Shown here in pieces: positions 1-14,348 of a stretch of 64,000 nt of DNA. Position 1 is the first letter of the stretch, and every line of letters begins with the position of its first letter. The position numbers were made by a program, and so were the translations under genes. Where the stretch lies: the NCBI GenBank assembly GCA_007922195.1, contig ML682005.1, positions 40,726,531 through 40,790,530 of the forward strand. Direction: 5' to 3'. The stretch comes from Podocnemis expansa. Lineage: Eukaryota; Chordata; Testudines; Podocnemididae. The notes under the pieces were generated by a model that ran no database searches, was not told the origin of the DNA, and was given only the letters and a program-made list of their open reading frames with translations.

Positions 1-92
1 GCCGCTCTATTAAAGGGCGGCTTTCGCGGTGCCAGCTCCAAGCACCGCTAATGGCAAGGGCCAGGCGGCAAAAACTGGCATTACAGCACTGC

Positions 93-372
93 TCCTTAAA
101 TCACAGATGATAAGACAAGAAGCAACAGGAGTAAATTACAGCAAGGGAGGTTCAGCCTAGACTTTACGAAAAAATTCCTAACCGTCAGGCTGATTAAACA
201 CTGGAATAAGTTGCCTAGGAAGTTGTGGAATCTCTTACCTTGGAGGTTTATAAGAGCAAGTTAGACAAGCACTTGTCAGGGACGGTTTAATAGGAGTACT
301 TGGTCCTGCCATGAGTGCAGGGAACTGGACTCGATGACCTGCCATGGTCTGCTCTAGTTTCTATGATTCTAT
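93..372 (+). mobile_element. CR1 LINE 3' tail, 5'-truncated
   Basis: Reads as the last part of a CR1 element in the sense direction. The aligned stretch GGTTCAGCCTAG...GAATAAGTTGCC is followed by GACTCGATGACC and the terminal TTCTATGATTCTATATT. The same landmarks close the larger CR1 at 48964. Heavily diverged. Positions 1-92 immediately upstream are not recognisable and could belong to the same copy. Confidence 0.8.
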
Positions 373-374
373 AT

Positions 375-595
375 TCTGTTCCCCAGTGTTTGAATCTAAA
401 CTACTCGATTGATTTATTGTAACAATCTGATCTGATCCCATGACTTACACTTCTGTGCACATATTTTCCTCCCATTTTACAAGTTCCCCATCTTCAAAGC
501 ATCTAATAAAGTGGGATTTTCTCCCATGAAAGCTCATATGATAAATATATTTGTTAGTTCTTAAAAGTGCCACAGGATTCCTTGTTTGTTTTATC
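375..595 (+). mobile_element. Penelope-like element 3' tail
   Basis: Shares with the GIY-YIG-bearing fragment at 42.1-42.8 kb (read on its coding strand) the order TTTGAATCTAAA, CTGATC-ATGACTTACAC, then the palindromic-family end. That end contains ATCTTCAAAGCATCT, a CCCATGAAAGCTCAT block and CACAGGATTCCTTGTTTG. This is a single arm, not a full palindrome. Confidence 0.65.
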
Positions 596-599
596 AACA

Positions 600-2560
600 T
601 ATGAATGGAGTCATCTTGGAGAGAAAGTGGAGGTCAACATTAACTTTCAATGACAGCCAGTTAAGGGAGACAGAATATATGAAAATAATGTAAGTGGAAC
701 GTAAACCAAAGATTGGAGACACAAAGAGACTGGATTAAGTAAACTGCTGCCCAGTGGGGGCAGGGGTGGACTTCTAGGAAGTCTGGAGTGAGAAACAGGT
801 AATATTGCCAGCATGGACGTGCATATGAGCTATGCTTGCCCATTCTAAGCTAAGGACCCTACATCCTGCAATCCAGTTGACTGATAAATGTTGACTTGGT
901 TTGAAAAGGGCATTTTGTGGCAGCCTCTGCAAAGGTTGCATATTCTTTTGGACCCAGCTGAAAAAGCCATGATGAGAAACAGAGGCTGAAGCCAGTGACC
1001 CAGCCTCAGGGTAGAGGAGCCATGGGTCTCACCCTTGTAAAAGTGAAGGTTTAGGAGCTAGTTTTCAGCAAGCACACACGCAGGAGCAACCATATAAAGG
1101 TCAGACACACCACGTACTCCATGGGTGTATAACAGGTGTAGATGAATGAACCATTTAACAATGTGGATGCCAAAAGACACATAGGAATAACCATATCACA
1201 TCACCCTGCTGTTTCATAATGCCTAATGCAAGCACCCAAATGCTTCAGAGGAAACAGCAAACAAACAAAAAGCTCAAGCCTCCCCACGCTAGGTAGTGAT
1301 GAAATGACCTGTGGGGATATTTTGTTCTAACCCACCATTGGTTAGCTTACACCCCAAAACATGAGATTTTGTCAGCTTATAAACACTCACACAAACATAC
1401 ACAGAGCAACTGGGGACACAATCGAACCTGTTTTTGAAACCTATGAAATTCTTGTCCTTAACGATATCACATGGCAGCAAGTTTGGCTTGTGTAAATAAA
1501 ACACACTTTTTTGATCAATTTTAAAATGAAACCTTTCATGTTCACTGAACATCACTTGGTTCTTGTATTATGAGATGGGGGCTCTACTACACTCTTCCTT
1601 ACTTTCTCCAGAAAATTAATTTTTTTTAGATATCTCTATTATGTTCCTTTGACTTGTGAACAGGTTCGTGACTTAGTTAAATGCTTCCACCACAGTAGCT
1701 GCCCAACAGACCCCATCCAGATCAGGCCTTATTATGCAGGGGCTGTATAAATAGATGTAGACATGGCCCAAGCGGACCATGTTCTATAGGTCTTATAATC
1801 CAAGAGGAAGGACAAGATAAAAAGGGTGAGAAAGACAATCAAATAGCACATATATAGGGCCCAGCATCACTGGCAAAGCAGCATGGATGAAGCAAGATTT
1901 ACCAGTAATAGCTCATCCTTACCTAAGGATTTTGCACAGCTTTCATAGCCATAGAATATAAGAGAGGAATATCAATTAGCAGAATTTGGTTCACAAAATG
2001 ACTTAGGAGTTGGGAAGTGATTTTTCTTAAAGCTCTGTACAGCTCAGTGAGAAAAAACACACATATAAAATCTTCCATGAAATGGAAACCTACCCCAAGT
2101 CATGGACTGCAGTCAACAACCCTGCTGAGTGCTCCAGTGACACGTCACTAAAAAAAAAAAATACACAAGATACAGTAGAGCTGTGACAGACAACGGGTCC
2201 AAAGAGTTGGAGAAGTCCAAATATGGGTCTATGTGGGTTGCCAAGTGGTTTGTGATGGCCTTAATAGTGCTAAGTACTTGCACTATTATTATTAGTGAAG
2301 TATGAGATGCAGCTAAATAGCTGCCTTTATTTTGATTTTTTTAAAGCAGATTTCATTATGAAAATAAAACAGATAAAATGCGCTTTGACATTTAAAAGTG
2401 AGATAAAACCCAGAGGTACTTAGTGTGGTTCCAAGCATCCTTGTAAATGGTTCTGGATGAAGGAGGAAGTGATTAACCCACACTCCTTGAACAAGAAAGA
2501 GAAATTAGAATTTTAGTATCAGTGCTTTTTATAGCTGTGAACTGCACTTTTATGTCCTCT
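600..2560. other. Unassigned intronic DNA
   Basis: No exon, RNA gene or recognisable repeat seen. Contains short A- and T-runs only. Confidence 0.5.
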
Positions 2561-2569
2561 GAAATGCCC

Positions 2570-4290
2570 TCCTCTCCCACAAATCTACTCTGCAACTGCT
2601 AACACTGCCATCCTCCTCCCAGTCTTTCAGACCTGGGAGTCATGTTCACCTCTATTTTATGTGGCTCACATCACTGCAGTACCTGAGTGCCTCACAACCT
2701 GGGGTGGACAAAATTGGCTCATAGTTAGGCACCAGCAATTTTATGTTTGGTTGCCCAAGGGTGATCCTCCATTATATTTCTTCAGTGGAGTTAGGTGACA
2801 GGTTACTAAAACTGGTCACCATGGCGACCAGAAACATTGATTTGTCAAGGCCTGCTCACAATCTTTAATTTATTCATCCTCAGAAGACTTTCATGAGGTA
2901 GGGCAGTGCTGTTATCCCCACTTTACAGATAAACAACTGAGGCATCAGAAAAATAAAGCAACTTGACCAAGAAGACTCCTTCCTCTCCAGTGTCCTCCAC
3001 ATGTGGCTACTCCAGCAGTTTCTTCCTCCACAGTATTTTTAAGACATAGGTGCCTGTGATATTTTTATCCTAAGTGACTTAGGACACTTTTGAGAATGGA
3101 ATTTAATCTCTTAAATCAATTCTCCCCCACCCCATGTGTATGGGTCTAGGTGGGTTGCACATGCACAAGAGGCCTCCCCACTGCATTTTCACTTCCCCTG
3201 AGCAACTGCATAAGTAAAATCCAGGCAACAGCAGAGAGGAAGTACCTCCAAAGCACCTGCATGGTGGGAACTCTCTGCTAACTGGCTCTACCCAGCCACA
3301 CCCTCCACACTGCTGGTGTTTGGATCCCACTCCCCATAGCTCCCTGCTGCCCAGGGGAGATGAGAGCAGGATCCAGGCAGCTGTGTGCAGAAAACCAGTA
3401 GCGCCAATGAGTCAGCAACTTGTTAGCGATCACAGCCCAGCTGCAGGGAGAATGGAGGTGCAAGAGGAACAGAGTGGACAGCAAGAGCAAGGGCTGGGGG
3501 AGCCAAGCAAGAGACATGATGTGTTCCAGAAAACCAAAATGAAGTGAGTGGGTCACCTCAGTAAAAAGTTTGTACACAACTAAGGCACTTGGGATACTTA
3601 GTGAGAGTCAATAAGACTTCAGTTGTGATTTCTGAATGCTTGGGATTGGCAATACTGGATTTACTAAAACCTGGTCAGCTTCAGCTTCAGCATCACTCCC
3701 CTCCTGAAATCCATTCTGATTGCACCTATCCAGATCATTTTCTTTGACCACATCACCAACGGCTCCTTTTTCACCACATCAAGTTTCTTGTCCTCACCCT
3801 CAAGACTCTTCAAAACTCTGCCCTTTCCCTATGTGGTCGCTCACCTGTTACTGCATCAAACCCTGCATCATTTGTTCTATCTATAATACCAGCCTCATTC
3901 ACCCTGTTGTCAAGCGTCTCACATCAATGTCTCCAAAATTTCTTCAGCGCAGCCTCCCAAGCAAAGCATACCCCTCGACTGATGAGCCACTAACACTCTC
4001 TTGCTTCACTGCTCCTTCAAGATCCACCTGCTGTGATGCCTAAAATGATGCCTAAAAGAAACAACTGATGATATCAAAATGAAGGGGCAGGTGGGGACAG
4101 GTGGTGTGTTAGTTACATTACAAAATTACAAATGAATATGGGGCATAAAAACACCACATCTCATTACATTCTTTTTTCATCCACAGTTCATATCTAACTT
4201 TTCTAATTTTAAGCCCTCTGGGATAGGGACTGTCTTTGATCCCAGCACAGTGGGGTACTGATCTTGACTAAGGCTTCCAGGTGTTGTTTC
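2570..4290 (+). mobile_element. Decayed L2-like LINE relic, 3' part
   Basis: Around 2610 and again at 3690-4045 the plus strand reads like the C-terminal part of an L2-type ORF2, with runs such as CACATCACCAACGGC and TTCTTGTCCTCACCCTC and an end near TGTGATGCCTA. A tail at 4200-4290 contains CTGGGATAGGGACTGTCTTT, the typical end of such elements. No intact frame remains. The middle (about 2650-3690) is not alignable by eye and contains a MIR-like block and chance ORFs. Identity rests on remembered family features. Confidence 0.4.
2850..2975 (+). repeat. MIR-like SINE core relic
   Basis: Contains ATGAGGTAGGGCAGTG, TTATCCCCACTTTACAG and AACTGAGGCATCAG in that order, the familiar core of MIR-type SINEs. 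Diverged, with no clear ends. Confidence 0.45.
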
Positions 4291-4299
4291 AATTTAATG

Positions 4300-7200
4300 T
4301 TCAAAGCTTTCTTTTAAATGCAATGACGACTGGTCTGCAAACTTAAAAATATAAATTAAAAAAGTCACAGTTGGCCTGCAAATGTTTTACACCAAATGGT
4401 TTCACAAGGAATGCTTACAGTTAAACACAAAAAAGAAAAACTAGAGCCAAATATATATTTTTTTCAGTTTGGTTAACTTGTGCATTTGACAGCTCATTAC
4501 ATGTAGTAAGAGTCACTGTTTGCTTTGTATAAACTCTTAGTTGTGTTAGTCTTTCACATGGCAAGACAAGAGAAAAAAATCACTTTTAAGAACAGAAAAA
4601 CTAACTTTAAAAAAAAAAACTGGCAGGGGAACACAGTTCCTGGAACTATTTTAGTTCATATATTAATTTTGGCTACATTATAAAATTGATGATGTCCCAT
4701 TAAAACTACTTCAGGTTTTTGTGGGGGGAGAGAGGTCCGCTTCTTGCTGGGATTTTACTATGGCTAATCCCAAATTTAAAAGCAAGTTGTAGTAGGGCCG
4801 AAGACAGAAAACACACAAATACTACCTAAAGCAGGTTACACTTAAAATTTAATAGTAATAATAAATAATAATAAAATTTAATAGTAATGCTTATGTTGCA
4901 GCTTTTTTAAAAATGTTAAGCAAGGTAAGCAAGAAGGATTTTGTGCAAACAAAATGGCCTTTATACGACTCATAATGTAGACTAGAATTATCAGATGGGC
5001 TTTTAGAAATGAGATGAGCAAATGTATCTACAAAAACCTTAAATATAAAAACATACCAATTCTGACTGTATGTGCCAACAGCATATGGGCCCCTGAGCAT
5101 TTTTTTTTTTAATTTTTTTTCATGTAATTCACACTGTACATAGCAACACAGCGTTTTTAGTTAAGTGTGTGGTTTTGGGACGGTTTTCAGGTTTTGGATT
5201 TTTGTTTGTTTTTTTGAGGGAGGGGACTGGACAGTTACCTCCAAAAAAAAAAAAGGACCAAATAAGCTATAAGGAGTGAATTATGTACTAAATGACAGGC
5301 AACCTGCACTCTGAATCTCGTACATTTTGTAATTTTAAACTGGAGCCATTTTTAATCATGAAACCTGTTTTAATTTATTTTAACTAACACTGGCTTATCA
5401 TCTGAAAACCTAGCAAAGTCTAAAACATCATTTCAGACAAGAATACTAAAATCCTTTGCACTCACTGAGCACCTTTCATCCAAGGATTACAGTGAGTTTT
5501 ACAGAGAAGTCTTATCTCAAAACTTCCCAGGTGTGAAACTGAGGCTACGCACAGCATTGGATGGCAGGCTACTTGCACAGATACCACAAAGCTATGTGCT
5601 CCTGAGGCTGCATGTCAAATACATCAAGTTACTTCCAGAACCCGTGTTGCCTAGCTTCTGTTAAACAACACTGCCTCTTTTTTAAACTACAGAAGTATGG
5701 GGAATGTGCTGAAAATTCACCAGCCACCTACAAACTGAAAGCTATACTCTTCTATATTTTTTAAGTGAAAACTTCCATTAATACTAAAAACAAACTGCAA
5801 AACTAGCACAGCCAGTAGTCCATTCTGTGATTGCTTTAGGTGACCAGTTCCCACTCCAAATGTTATAATACCATGTGGCACAAACTATGTAATTCAATAT
5901 GAGCCACGGAACTGAATCTATGATCTGTGTGTCCAGCAGCCTCAAAGAATCCTCTTTACATTTGCCACACACGTGGCGTGTCTTCTGTACTGCAAGGGAC
6001 ATAAGCTCCACAAACTGAAATAAGATAGCATACCTTTACATGTAGCCAAGTAAATGCTGAAGATAATCAATTAATTTTGACATGTATAACAATAATAAAC
6101 TACATATTTTAATAGAGACCTTTCCTCCCCATTTCATCTAAGTTGCTTATACTCTTCAAGGCCAGACCTGAGGAAGAGCCCCTGTGAAGTTCAAAACCTT
6201 GTCCCCTTCACCAACAAAAGTGGGTCCAATAAAATAAAAAATTATTTCAGCCACCATGTCTGTGTACTCTGATCAGTTATACTAAAAACTAATGGGAAGA
6301 TGTGACCAGTAATACTGGAGATATTAAAGTCAGATTGTGCATGTGACAATCTCAATATGCGTAAAGGTTTGTTTTCAGTATCAGCTCCCAGGAGAAAGAA
6401 CAATTTAAAAAATTATGAAGTTATGGAAATCCAGCAGCATCTCCACAGTTATGGTTGAATATCCTATTAAAAAAAGAGGGGAGTAGGAGAGAGTGAGCGC
6501 ACATTCACATGGTTTTGTCCCACACACTAACTTACCAGTCTGTCTAAAAATAGCATGCAGTTCTTCCCTCTTTCCTGGAAAATTTAGTCCTAGTTTCCTA
6601 GGCAACCCACCTCCAGCCAAGAGAAACTCTATAACCTCAAAGTGGTCATACCAGTTTAGAATCCAAATAAATAAAAAGATAACATTCTGCATTATATCCT
6701 TTGTTGTCATTATACTGTGTGGCCTGCTAAACATTTCTTGGCACCTACCAAAGTTAACCTCAAAATAACTTTCTTTCAGTACAATAGTACAGCACTTCAG
6801 AGTATCGTGAGTGTGTGATAAACTGCGGATGGAAGGCCCCAGTTAACATGCTTTTAGAAACCTTCATTGAACAGTGAAAGCTAACAGCTTGAACTGACTT
6901 CACAATGCACTGTATTCGTAGATCTTGTTTAGGTAAGCAACTGTGAAGAGGAGCGCTCAAAATTGTCATTTCTAGTGAATCACTGTGCAAACGCAGCCAC
7001 ATTTTTAAAACTAGGTTACAGAAAGCAATCAACTGAAACTGCATGTTAGTAGGAGAGTACAGCTCATGCTCATTTCATTCCTCTCAAAAATTTCCCAGAG
7101 AAGGAAGGGGGGAGGACTATCAATGGATTTCTCAAGGTTAAGATAGTACCAGCAAGTAAAGAAATATGTGCACTCTTCACTGTGTGTGGGGTGGGGGAGA

Positions 7201-9040
7201 GGGGATAATTGGCTAGTAGGGAATACTACATTAAAGTGATAGATTTCAGAGGAGGAAGCTGCTCAAGTAATGTAATTAATACTGCAAAAAGTAAGACAGA
7301 GAAAGAGCTCAATGCTCTTTAGCAAAGTTTAAGCAAAAACAAAAAAACCACTCATTAGATTTAAGACATTTCTGCAGCAATCTAAATTATCCTGTATAGA
7401 GTGATTGAATTCATATAGGTGGAATGTCCAGCCATGTGTCTACCACTCCTTTAACAAAGAGAATTTGTAGGAATGGAAGCCACTGAAACCTTATTCAGGG
7501 ACGCAACTGAAGTCTGTCTCATTGATTTCAATTCCTGTGATAGGAAAGTTGAAAAAAATAAGAGATCGAGCTGTCATAAAAGAAACTTCGCCTTTAATTT
7601 CTTAATTATTGGGTTTAACCACTGATGAATCTCTGGTCTGACTGACAATAGTTATGCAAGACAATTTTTTAAAAAAGATAATTGTGTTAATTTACAAAAG
7701 TGTATCGTATCTACACATTAGTTCCCCAACAATTAAAATAGATGCAATTTTAGGAGAGAAGGAGGTGGAACAACAAATTAAAAACACTGAAATGCATCAG
7801 TTGTTTCCTTCCAAATCCTCTGCAGTTTTGTTTTTTAAACTGAATTTGTAAAGAAGAATGAAATGAAAAAGATTAGAGTATAAAGGGTGTTTACTAACAA
7901 GATTAACCCCCCTCAGAGAGACAGAACAGTTTTTGACTATGATATAGAAATTTGTCCTTTGTCATGCTTGTTACATATACTGCCTTTATTCAAGGCTGGA
8001 GTAGGAAAAAAGAAACAATGACAGATAAGCTATTAGACTGATGAACTGCGCAACCTTCCACATCTATTACATATGGGACCTGAATTAGGAATTTGTGGAG
8101 AAGACTGTTAAAGTCATTTTGATACTCAATTATTTGTTCTATTCCTCAGATGTGTGGTTACAAGTTATTTTATGACACCCAATTCACAAAGGGGATGGAG
8201 GGAGGAATGGCTGCATAAATACCAAAGCTTTTCCAGAGGCAGTGGAAAGTTCAAAGAAAAAGAAGGATTCTGAATCAAATTACTATTGATTTTACATAGT
8301 TGGTGCTCTGAGGCTACCATTATGGTGGTAATACAAACACCCCACGATAGGTAAGTATATATTCATTGTGGCTGCTTGCATAGGATGTCTTGTATATTTG
8401 GACAGTGAAAAGAAAAGTCCAAGAATAGCAAGTGATTCTTCTCACTCATTATCTATGAGAAATTGAGACTGGAGAGTTACCGATACTTCACTTAACAGCT
8501 ACATGCACAATTTGCAAAAGTATCCTTATAAATCAAGCAACCAAATTCCATTATAAATTAAAAGGGTGCTCAAGAATGACGTTTCTTTTTGTACCATGAA
8601 ACTAAGCTGCAAGTAATTTCTTTATAAAAAAAAGAAGTCTGTGCCCATATAAAGAAGGCCTGAAAGTGCTTTGAAATTGTGTTTTGTTGTTGCTGGGATT
8701 TTAATATTTTAGAAATATTGAGTATATCAAGGATGATCTATCCTGATTTTGCTGATGTCACTAGAGATAACTATTGTGACCTCAGACCACAGAGCTGAAA
8801 CAGCACAGGTGTTTTTCATCATAATTACAGTCTCTCCCCCCAGACAAAGAAATTAAAAACAATTTTAAGCTCAGCTTTCAGTGACTTGTGATGTCATAAT
8901 TTCATTAGCTGACCAATCTACCAGGGGACACAAACCCTGAATTTTTAATGTACAATACAAGTAAAAATAAACCTGCAAAATCCAAGTTTTGGGGATTGTT
9001 GCCTTCCAATGGGAGGGCAGCATGGAGTCCCAAATGCCCG
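4300..9040. other. Intronic DNA with sparse relics
   Basis: Mostly unassigned. Within it: an AT-rich TAATAA tract near 4850-4885, a MIR-like block at 5455-5560 (ending AACTGAGGCTACGC), and a variant Penelope-like tail at 6155-6265. No exon recognised. Confidence 0.45.
6155..6265 (+). mobile_element. Variant Penelope-like/palindromic-family tail
   Basis: Contains CAGACCTGAGGAAGAGCCCC, then TTCACCAACAAAAG and GGTCCAATAAAATA, a subfamily common in turtle and crocodile DNA and related in layout to the other tails in this window. Single arm; family link is inference. Confidence 0.4.
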
Positions 9041-9049
9041 AAGTATACT

Positions 9050-9283
9050 GAAACAAACAAGGAGTCTAGTGGCACTTTTAAAGACATGAATTTATTTACC
9101 ACATGAGCTACTGTTGAAGAGATCCCACTTCGTCAGATGCTGGGCTGTCTGACTGAGACAGTCCAATGCCTGACAGAGATCTCTCCCATGAAAGCTCATG
9201 CTATAAATAAATTTGTTAATCTTTAAAAGTGCTACAAGACTCCTTGCTTTGCTAAACTAGACTAACATAGCTACCACTTTGGA
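9050..9283. mobile_element. Palindromic Penelope-like tail (two inverted arms)
   Basis: The left arm begins ACAAACAAGGAGTCTAGTGG and the right arm ends as its inverse, AGTGCTACAAGACTCCTTG, followed by the outer flank CTAGACTAACATAGC. The arms meet around 9160-9180. It belongs to the same family as the copies at 42.1, 43.7 and 53.6 kb. Confidence 0.7.
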
Positions 9284-9289
9284 ACAAAG

Positions 9290-12200
9290 TATATTGCATA
9301 GTTTTCACACTACAAAGGAGAGGGAAAGCAAACAGCATTATAACAAACATACCAGACATTCATAACATTAGTGACATCAATGACATTTTAAAAAACTTAC
9401 TATGAAGTGGTCACTTTTTGGGGAGTTGTATGTAAAGCTTCTGATTTTCAGTTTTAAAACAATAAACTAATATAAGAACAACAAAATTATCCAAAAAACA
9501 CCAAAAAGGGAACTTGTAATTAATGGCTTAGTGCACTAACACATTCCACATTGATTGTTCCACGTAGACCCTGCTGCTTCACGTTAAAAGCTGTCTTGGG
9601 TGCATTCACTGGAACGATGGTTGAAATGGGACTACATTAATGGGCGCTAGAGAACATTACAGAGGGATTAGACATTGAATACATACAAAAAGAAAGCCCA
9701 GAAGACCTCAGTTACTGGACTTCTACATAAAACTGAAGAATGGCTAAAAATAAACCTTGACAAATGAAAGTTAATAAACCCAAAAAAACCCCAAAAGTCC
9801 TAATTACATGTTCCTGGGCCATGTATGGCTTCATGGAGTATAGAGAAAAACCCACAGAGATATTATTTGCACAGAACTGAAGCAAAGAAGTTTGTGAGGG
9901 CCTGAGCATCACATAAATTTCTTCACTTATTAGGGGAACAGAAGAGAATAAGTTCTCTCCCACCTCTTCCCTTGTAGATCAGGCGGACAACATATCCTGG
10001 GGTCATATTTTCCCTGTCACCTGTTAACTACACACTATTTATCATAGCACTGTACTATGCATGGAGAAGGAATAGGACAAAAGTTCACTAACAAAATTTT
10101 AAGTATACAACTTCAGCTCTCTTAAATCCAATCTGTCTTCATGACAGGCCCAGTAAACTCCAACTGAAGTCTAGGGGAGTCTTTCTATCAACTTCAGTAG
10201 CAGCTGGATTGGGCCTTACCACTGCAATGTAAAGAGTGCCAGTAAAACACACAACAGTTAGCTCTGTTAATTTCAAAAGGGTTGGTCATGGTTTCAGTGT
10301 TCAGGTTGAACTGACTTTTGCATTTTAAGCTGGGAATCAATCATTTGCATACCTATGAGGAATACAGCATAATTTGTCATTCTTTGTTAAGTACAGAATA
10401 AATTAAAGATTATTTTTCACAAGTCCTTTAAAAATTTTAACAGACTACATCAAACCATTTTTTTTATCCTGAATGATCTTAATGGAAAAATGCAGCCCCC
10501 TCAAACACTCCATATAATTAAAATTCACAGAAATCTCATCCATTGTCTTAAGTATGAAACATTGCTATTAAGAATAATCATTTTTGCTGTTATTCTTCAT
10601 AACTGAATATTTGTTCAGCAGAGGTTGACAAACTATATTCTGCTACAGACTGTCAGAAAAAATCTCTCCTCTTTCAGAATTGCTGCCATTCCCTGTTGTT
10701 CTCAACTAAAGAGAAGCCAAGATGGAAAGATGGTGGCCCTGATGGCTGCTTGGCTTCGCTCCCATTGGTAATAGCAGAAGGGGCCATTCTGAAAGAGGAC
10801 ATTAAAAAACAGCACCTGTGGCTTCAGTCCCACTGAGAATAGGAGAGAGCTACTATTAACAGCTATTAAAATTTTTATTGAAAATAAACAGTACCATTTT
10901 TAAACTGTCAAAATATCATACGTGCAAGATACAAGATTAAAAGAAAACCACTGTGGAACTGCCTCTTCAACCAGGAGAATTAACATGTCATTGAATTTTT
11001 TTAAAGGTAGATTCAGAACCAGTAAAATATTTTATTTTCAACACTGACAGAGTGGGAGGGGGTAGCGTGGCTTTGTCACTGAAAATGCCAAACCTGCAGC
11101 TTTGCAGTGACCCAAGCTGTATGGCACTGGTTCTACAGCAATTAAGCTGGAGATAGAAACAAGTCTTCTTTGGCAGGCAGAGTCAGTGCTGCCTTCTAAG
11201 CAGACAAAAAAAGAAATTACAAATCACATTCCTCCCATAGATTATCCATAGAAAAAATATAGGCCAGCAATTAAATTGACATATGTATTGTTTTACAAAA
11301 CTCAAACCAAACTCAAAAGCTTGAGAAGGAACTGAAATCATAAAGGGGCCTTTAAATCCCAGCCTGCATACAGTATTTTCCGAATATGCCATTCAAGGAA
11401 TATGTTTACGTATTTCACTATACGAACAAATTACAGAAACAAAAATAAAACACATAAATGTTAGTGTCAGGAATGTTCTTTAAACATACCACAAAATATG
11501 ATCAACGTAGAAGTTTTGATACTATTACTACATTTTAGAAGTCATCTTCATTGATTAGCAAAATGTTGAAAATACCTAATCCTTAATTTAAAAAAATGCA
11601 AATTAATCATATACTATTTTTTAGCCATGAAAATGACAGTGGACTAAATAATCCTACTGCTAATTTTCTATGTGCACACAAATTGCTGATTTACAAGGCA
11701 AACATCATTAAATTATTCTAAAGCTACAAGACTGTCCATTCATTCCATCCCATAAATTCCATCTCTTCCCTGCATAATACAAAACCACACACAAAGAAGA
11801 AAACGATGCCTTTCATTTCATTTATTTTCATATGTAGAGATTAAACCATTATAAGACACTAAAATTCAAGAGCAGACTTTACTGGATCATAGAACTATAA
11901 GTGTTTTTTCCTAATCACATGATCCACCAACAACAATTATGCATTGTATGTAGAAAATTTAACTTACTTTTTAGGTAATCTAAACAAGGACATTTTTAAA
12001 TTTTTTTGAACTTTAGAAATGTAGTGTCCACTCCCTCTCCTTAAAACCCTGACCTTACATTCTTCTCCTAAAATATTGAATTCAGCTGAATAACATCATT
12101 TTAATAAAGTGACGGAGAGGCACTGTGTTCTTCCTAGAACTGACTATCATGTTTCAGATAGTCAGTTAGGTGAAATAGAGGATGGAAAGGAAGGAGTAAG

Positions 12201-14136
12201 ATACCTTAGTGCTTCAAGAAAACTTCAGAAGAAGCTGTCCTGCTTAAAAGTATGATGGAACTTGAGTGGTTATTTTCTTTTATGTACACACACTGTGCCA
12301 ACACAGCATTTATAACCACTCATTTACAGTTGAACACAATGCCGTTTTTCCTAAAAATGTTCCTCTCCCCAGAGATGTAGGAAAAGCACTCAGGAATAAT
12401 TCATAAAATCTGATTTATTCTGTTCAGCATTTATCAATAGTTCCTTAGGCATACTTTAAGATTGCTGATCATCAAAAGTAATGATGTAGCATGCACAGTG
12501 CATGATTGCTTTTTGTTTTTAAGATATGACTTGGGCCTTAGGCTGCATAAAAAATGTATTAGTCCACTGAAAGATAAAGAGTTATTCAAGAAACTAAGTG
12601 ATTTCAAAATAACAGCTACTAAGCAAAACCTAAGCCAGTTAAACTTAATTACAGAAGATGTAGCACCAAATCCTGTGAAATATTAAGTGTCCTCGGCTCC
12701 TGTTTAAATCAATGGTGCTCACCATACTGTAGGCCTAGGACCTGATTTTGGTTCTAAAAGTTCTTATTTCTCCTTGATGGGAACAAAGAAAATGGTGATT
12801 CAAGGAAGCTTCAGTGGATGGAAGTGCTCTACACTGGTGTTGAATGGCATTTTTGTTACCAAAAGATTGTTCATGTGCAGATTTCACTTAAGTAGGCCAG
12901 CACAAGGTAGATTAAAAAATAACCAAGTTTGAAAAAAATTTTAAAATTAATTTTTAAAAGGCCTATTTAAAAAACCAAACCTATTAAAATTAAATATGAA
13001 ATTGACAGCCTACATATTAAGGCCTAATCCATTACAACCATTTTAATTAAAAGTAAGCAGTCAATAGGTTTTTGCTGCTGCTACATTTTCTGCAGGTGCA
13101 GAAAGAAGAATATTTTGTTCATTTCAGTTCATTCACTGTTAAGACACCAGCTGGAAGCTGAGAAAGCAGGACAGCTTGCTTTCCCTCCTCCAATCTATGA
13201 ATGAAAACCAGGTGTGAGGATGAGGTCTTCTAGATCTAAAAATTCTGAAAAACACGGTGACCAGAAATAAATAGCTCAATTACTAACCACAAATAATACT
13301 TCTTTAATAAATCAAGTGTTTTGCATTTTAAACCATGTTTTGATAAACTTTAGATTTTCTCCCTGTTGCTTCCAGAACTCTTATGGGGGTTATAATTAAT
13401 AAAAAGCTAGAATTAAAATGCAGTATTTATTTATTTTTAACTGAATTTAGATTTTCATCCAAAAAAAAGTGTGACATCACTCACAAGTAAAGATAAAATC
13501 CAGTAAATAAGAAATTCATCATTTGCAGTTTTGTAACATAAGATAAAAATTAAGAATCTGAATCCATGTAAATCATATAATTCCTTAAATAAATGTATAC
13601 AGATATAATATACAGTCTTGGTTAGCACATATGTCCATTTGTGCACATACACACACAGACACACAAAAGCAACCTCCCCTCTCCAAAAAAACCCAAAACA
13701 AAATAAAAAATTTGGTGTAAAGGCTACATTCAGTTCCAAACAACAGGCCTAAATGGCCATCAACAAATGAGCACAGATTAAAATTTGTGATTTAAATTGT
13801 TTTGATTTAAATCAATTCACTCTGGTCCTTTATTATTTAATATACACATGGAATATTAAGTTACCAGCTTCTATTAGTGCATGGATTTTTATAAACAAAT
13901 AGCCATACATAATCTATATAACATACAAAAAGGTGGCATAATAAAGCAGAATATACTGCACAGTCAGAACTACCCATGACAGCCGCTCCACAAGTTGACT
14001 TATGCAAGTTATTTCTGTTCAAGCTTTCTAAGGGGTGCTCCCCTTAAGACACCTGTGGTCTCATTTTAAAAGGAAGTCAGACAACGCAACCAAATAATGG
14101 AAACTAAGTGTGATAGTTCCAAAGGGGTAACTGTTA
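9290..14136. other. Unassigned AT-rich intronic DNA
   Basis: Nearly 5 kb without a recognisable repeat or exon. The ORFs present are short and have no family features. This unbroken unique stretch may include conserved non-coding sequence, which cannot be judged from one genome. Confidence 0.5.
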
Positions 14137-14144
14137 GTCTAGTG

Positions 14145-14332
14145 CAGTGGTTTTCAAACTTAGGGTAAGAATCCAGTACTGGGTCGCAGACCCTCAGGTA
14201 CTAGGTCACGGTACACCCTGCTGCTCCCACTGAAGGACTGGAATCCATTGCTCAAAGATGTAATTGTTGGGTCACCAGCATAAATTATTTTTTTTCAACT
14301 GGGGCCCAAGAAAAAAAGTTCGAAAATCACTG
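14145..14332. mobile_element. hAT MITE with 8-bp TSD (188 bp)
   Basis: Ends are CAGTGGTTTTCAAACTT and, inverted, TTCGAAAATCACTG. Flanked by GTCTAGTG (14137-14144) and GTCTAGTT (14333-14340), 7 of 8 bases matching. The CAG...CTG termini and 8-bp duplication are the hAT signature. No transposase coding. Confidence 0.85.
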
Positions 14333-14348
14333 GTCTAGTTCAGCAAAA

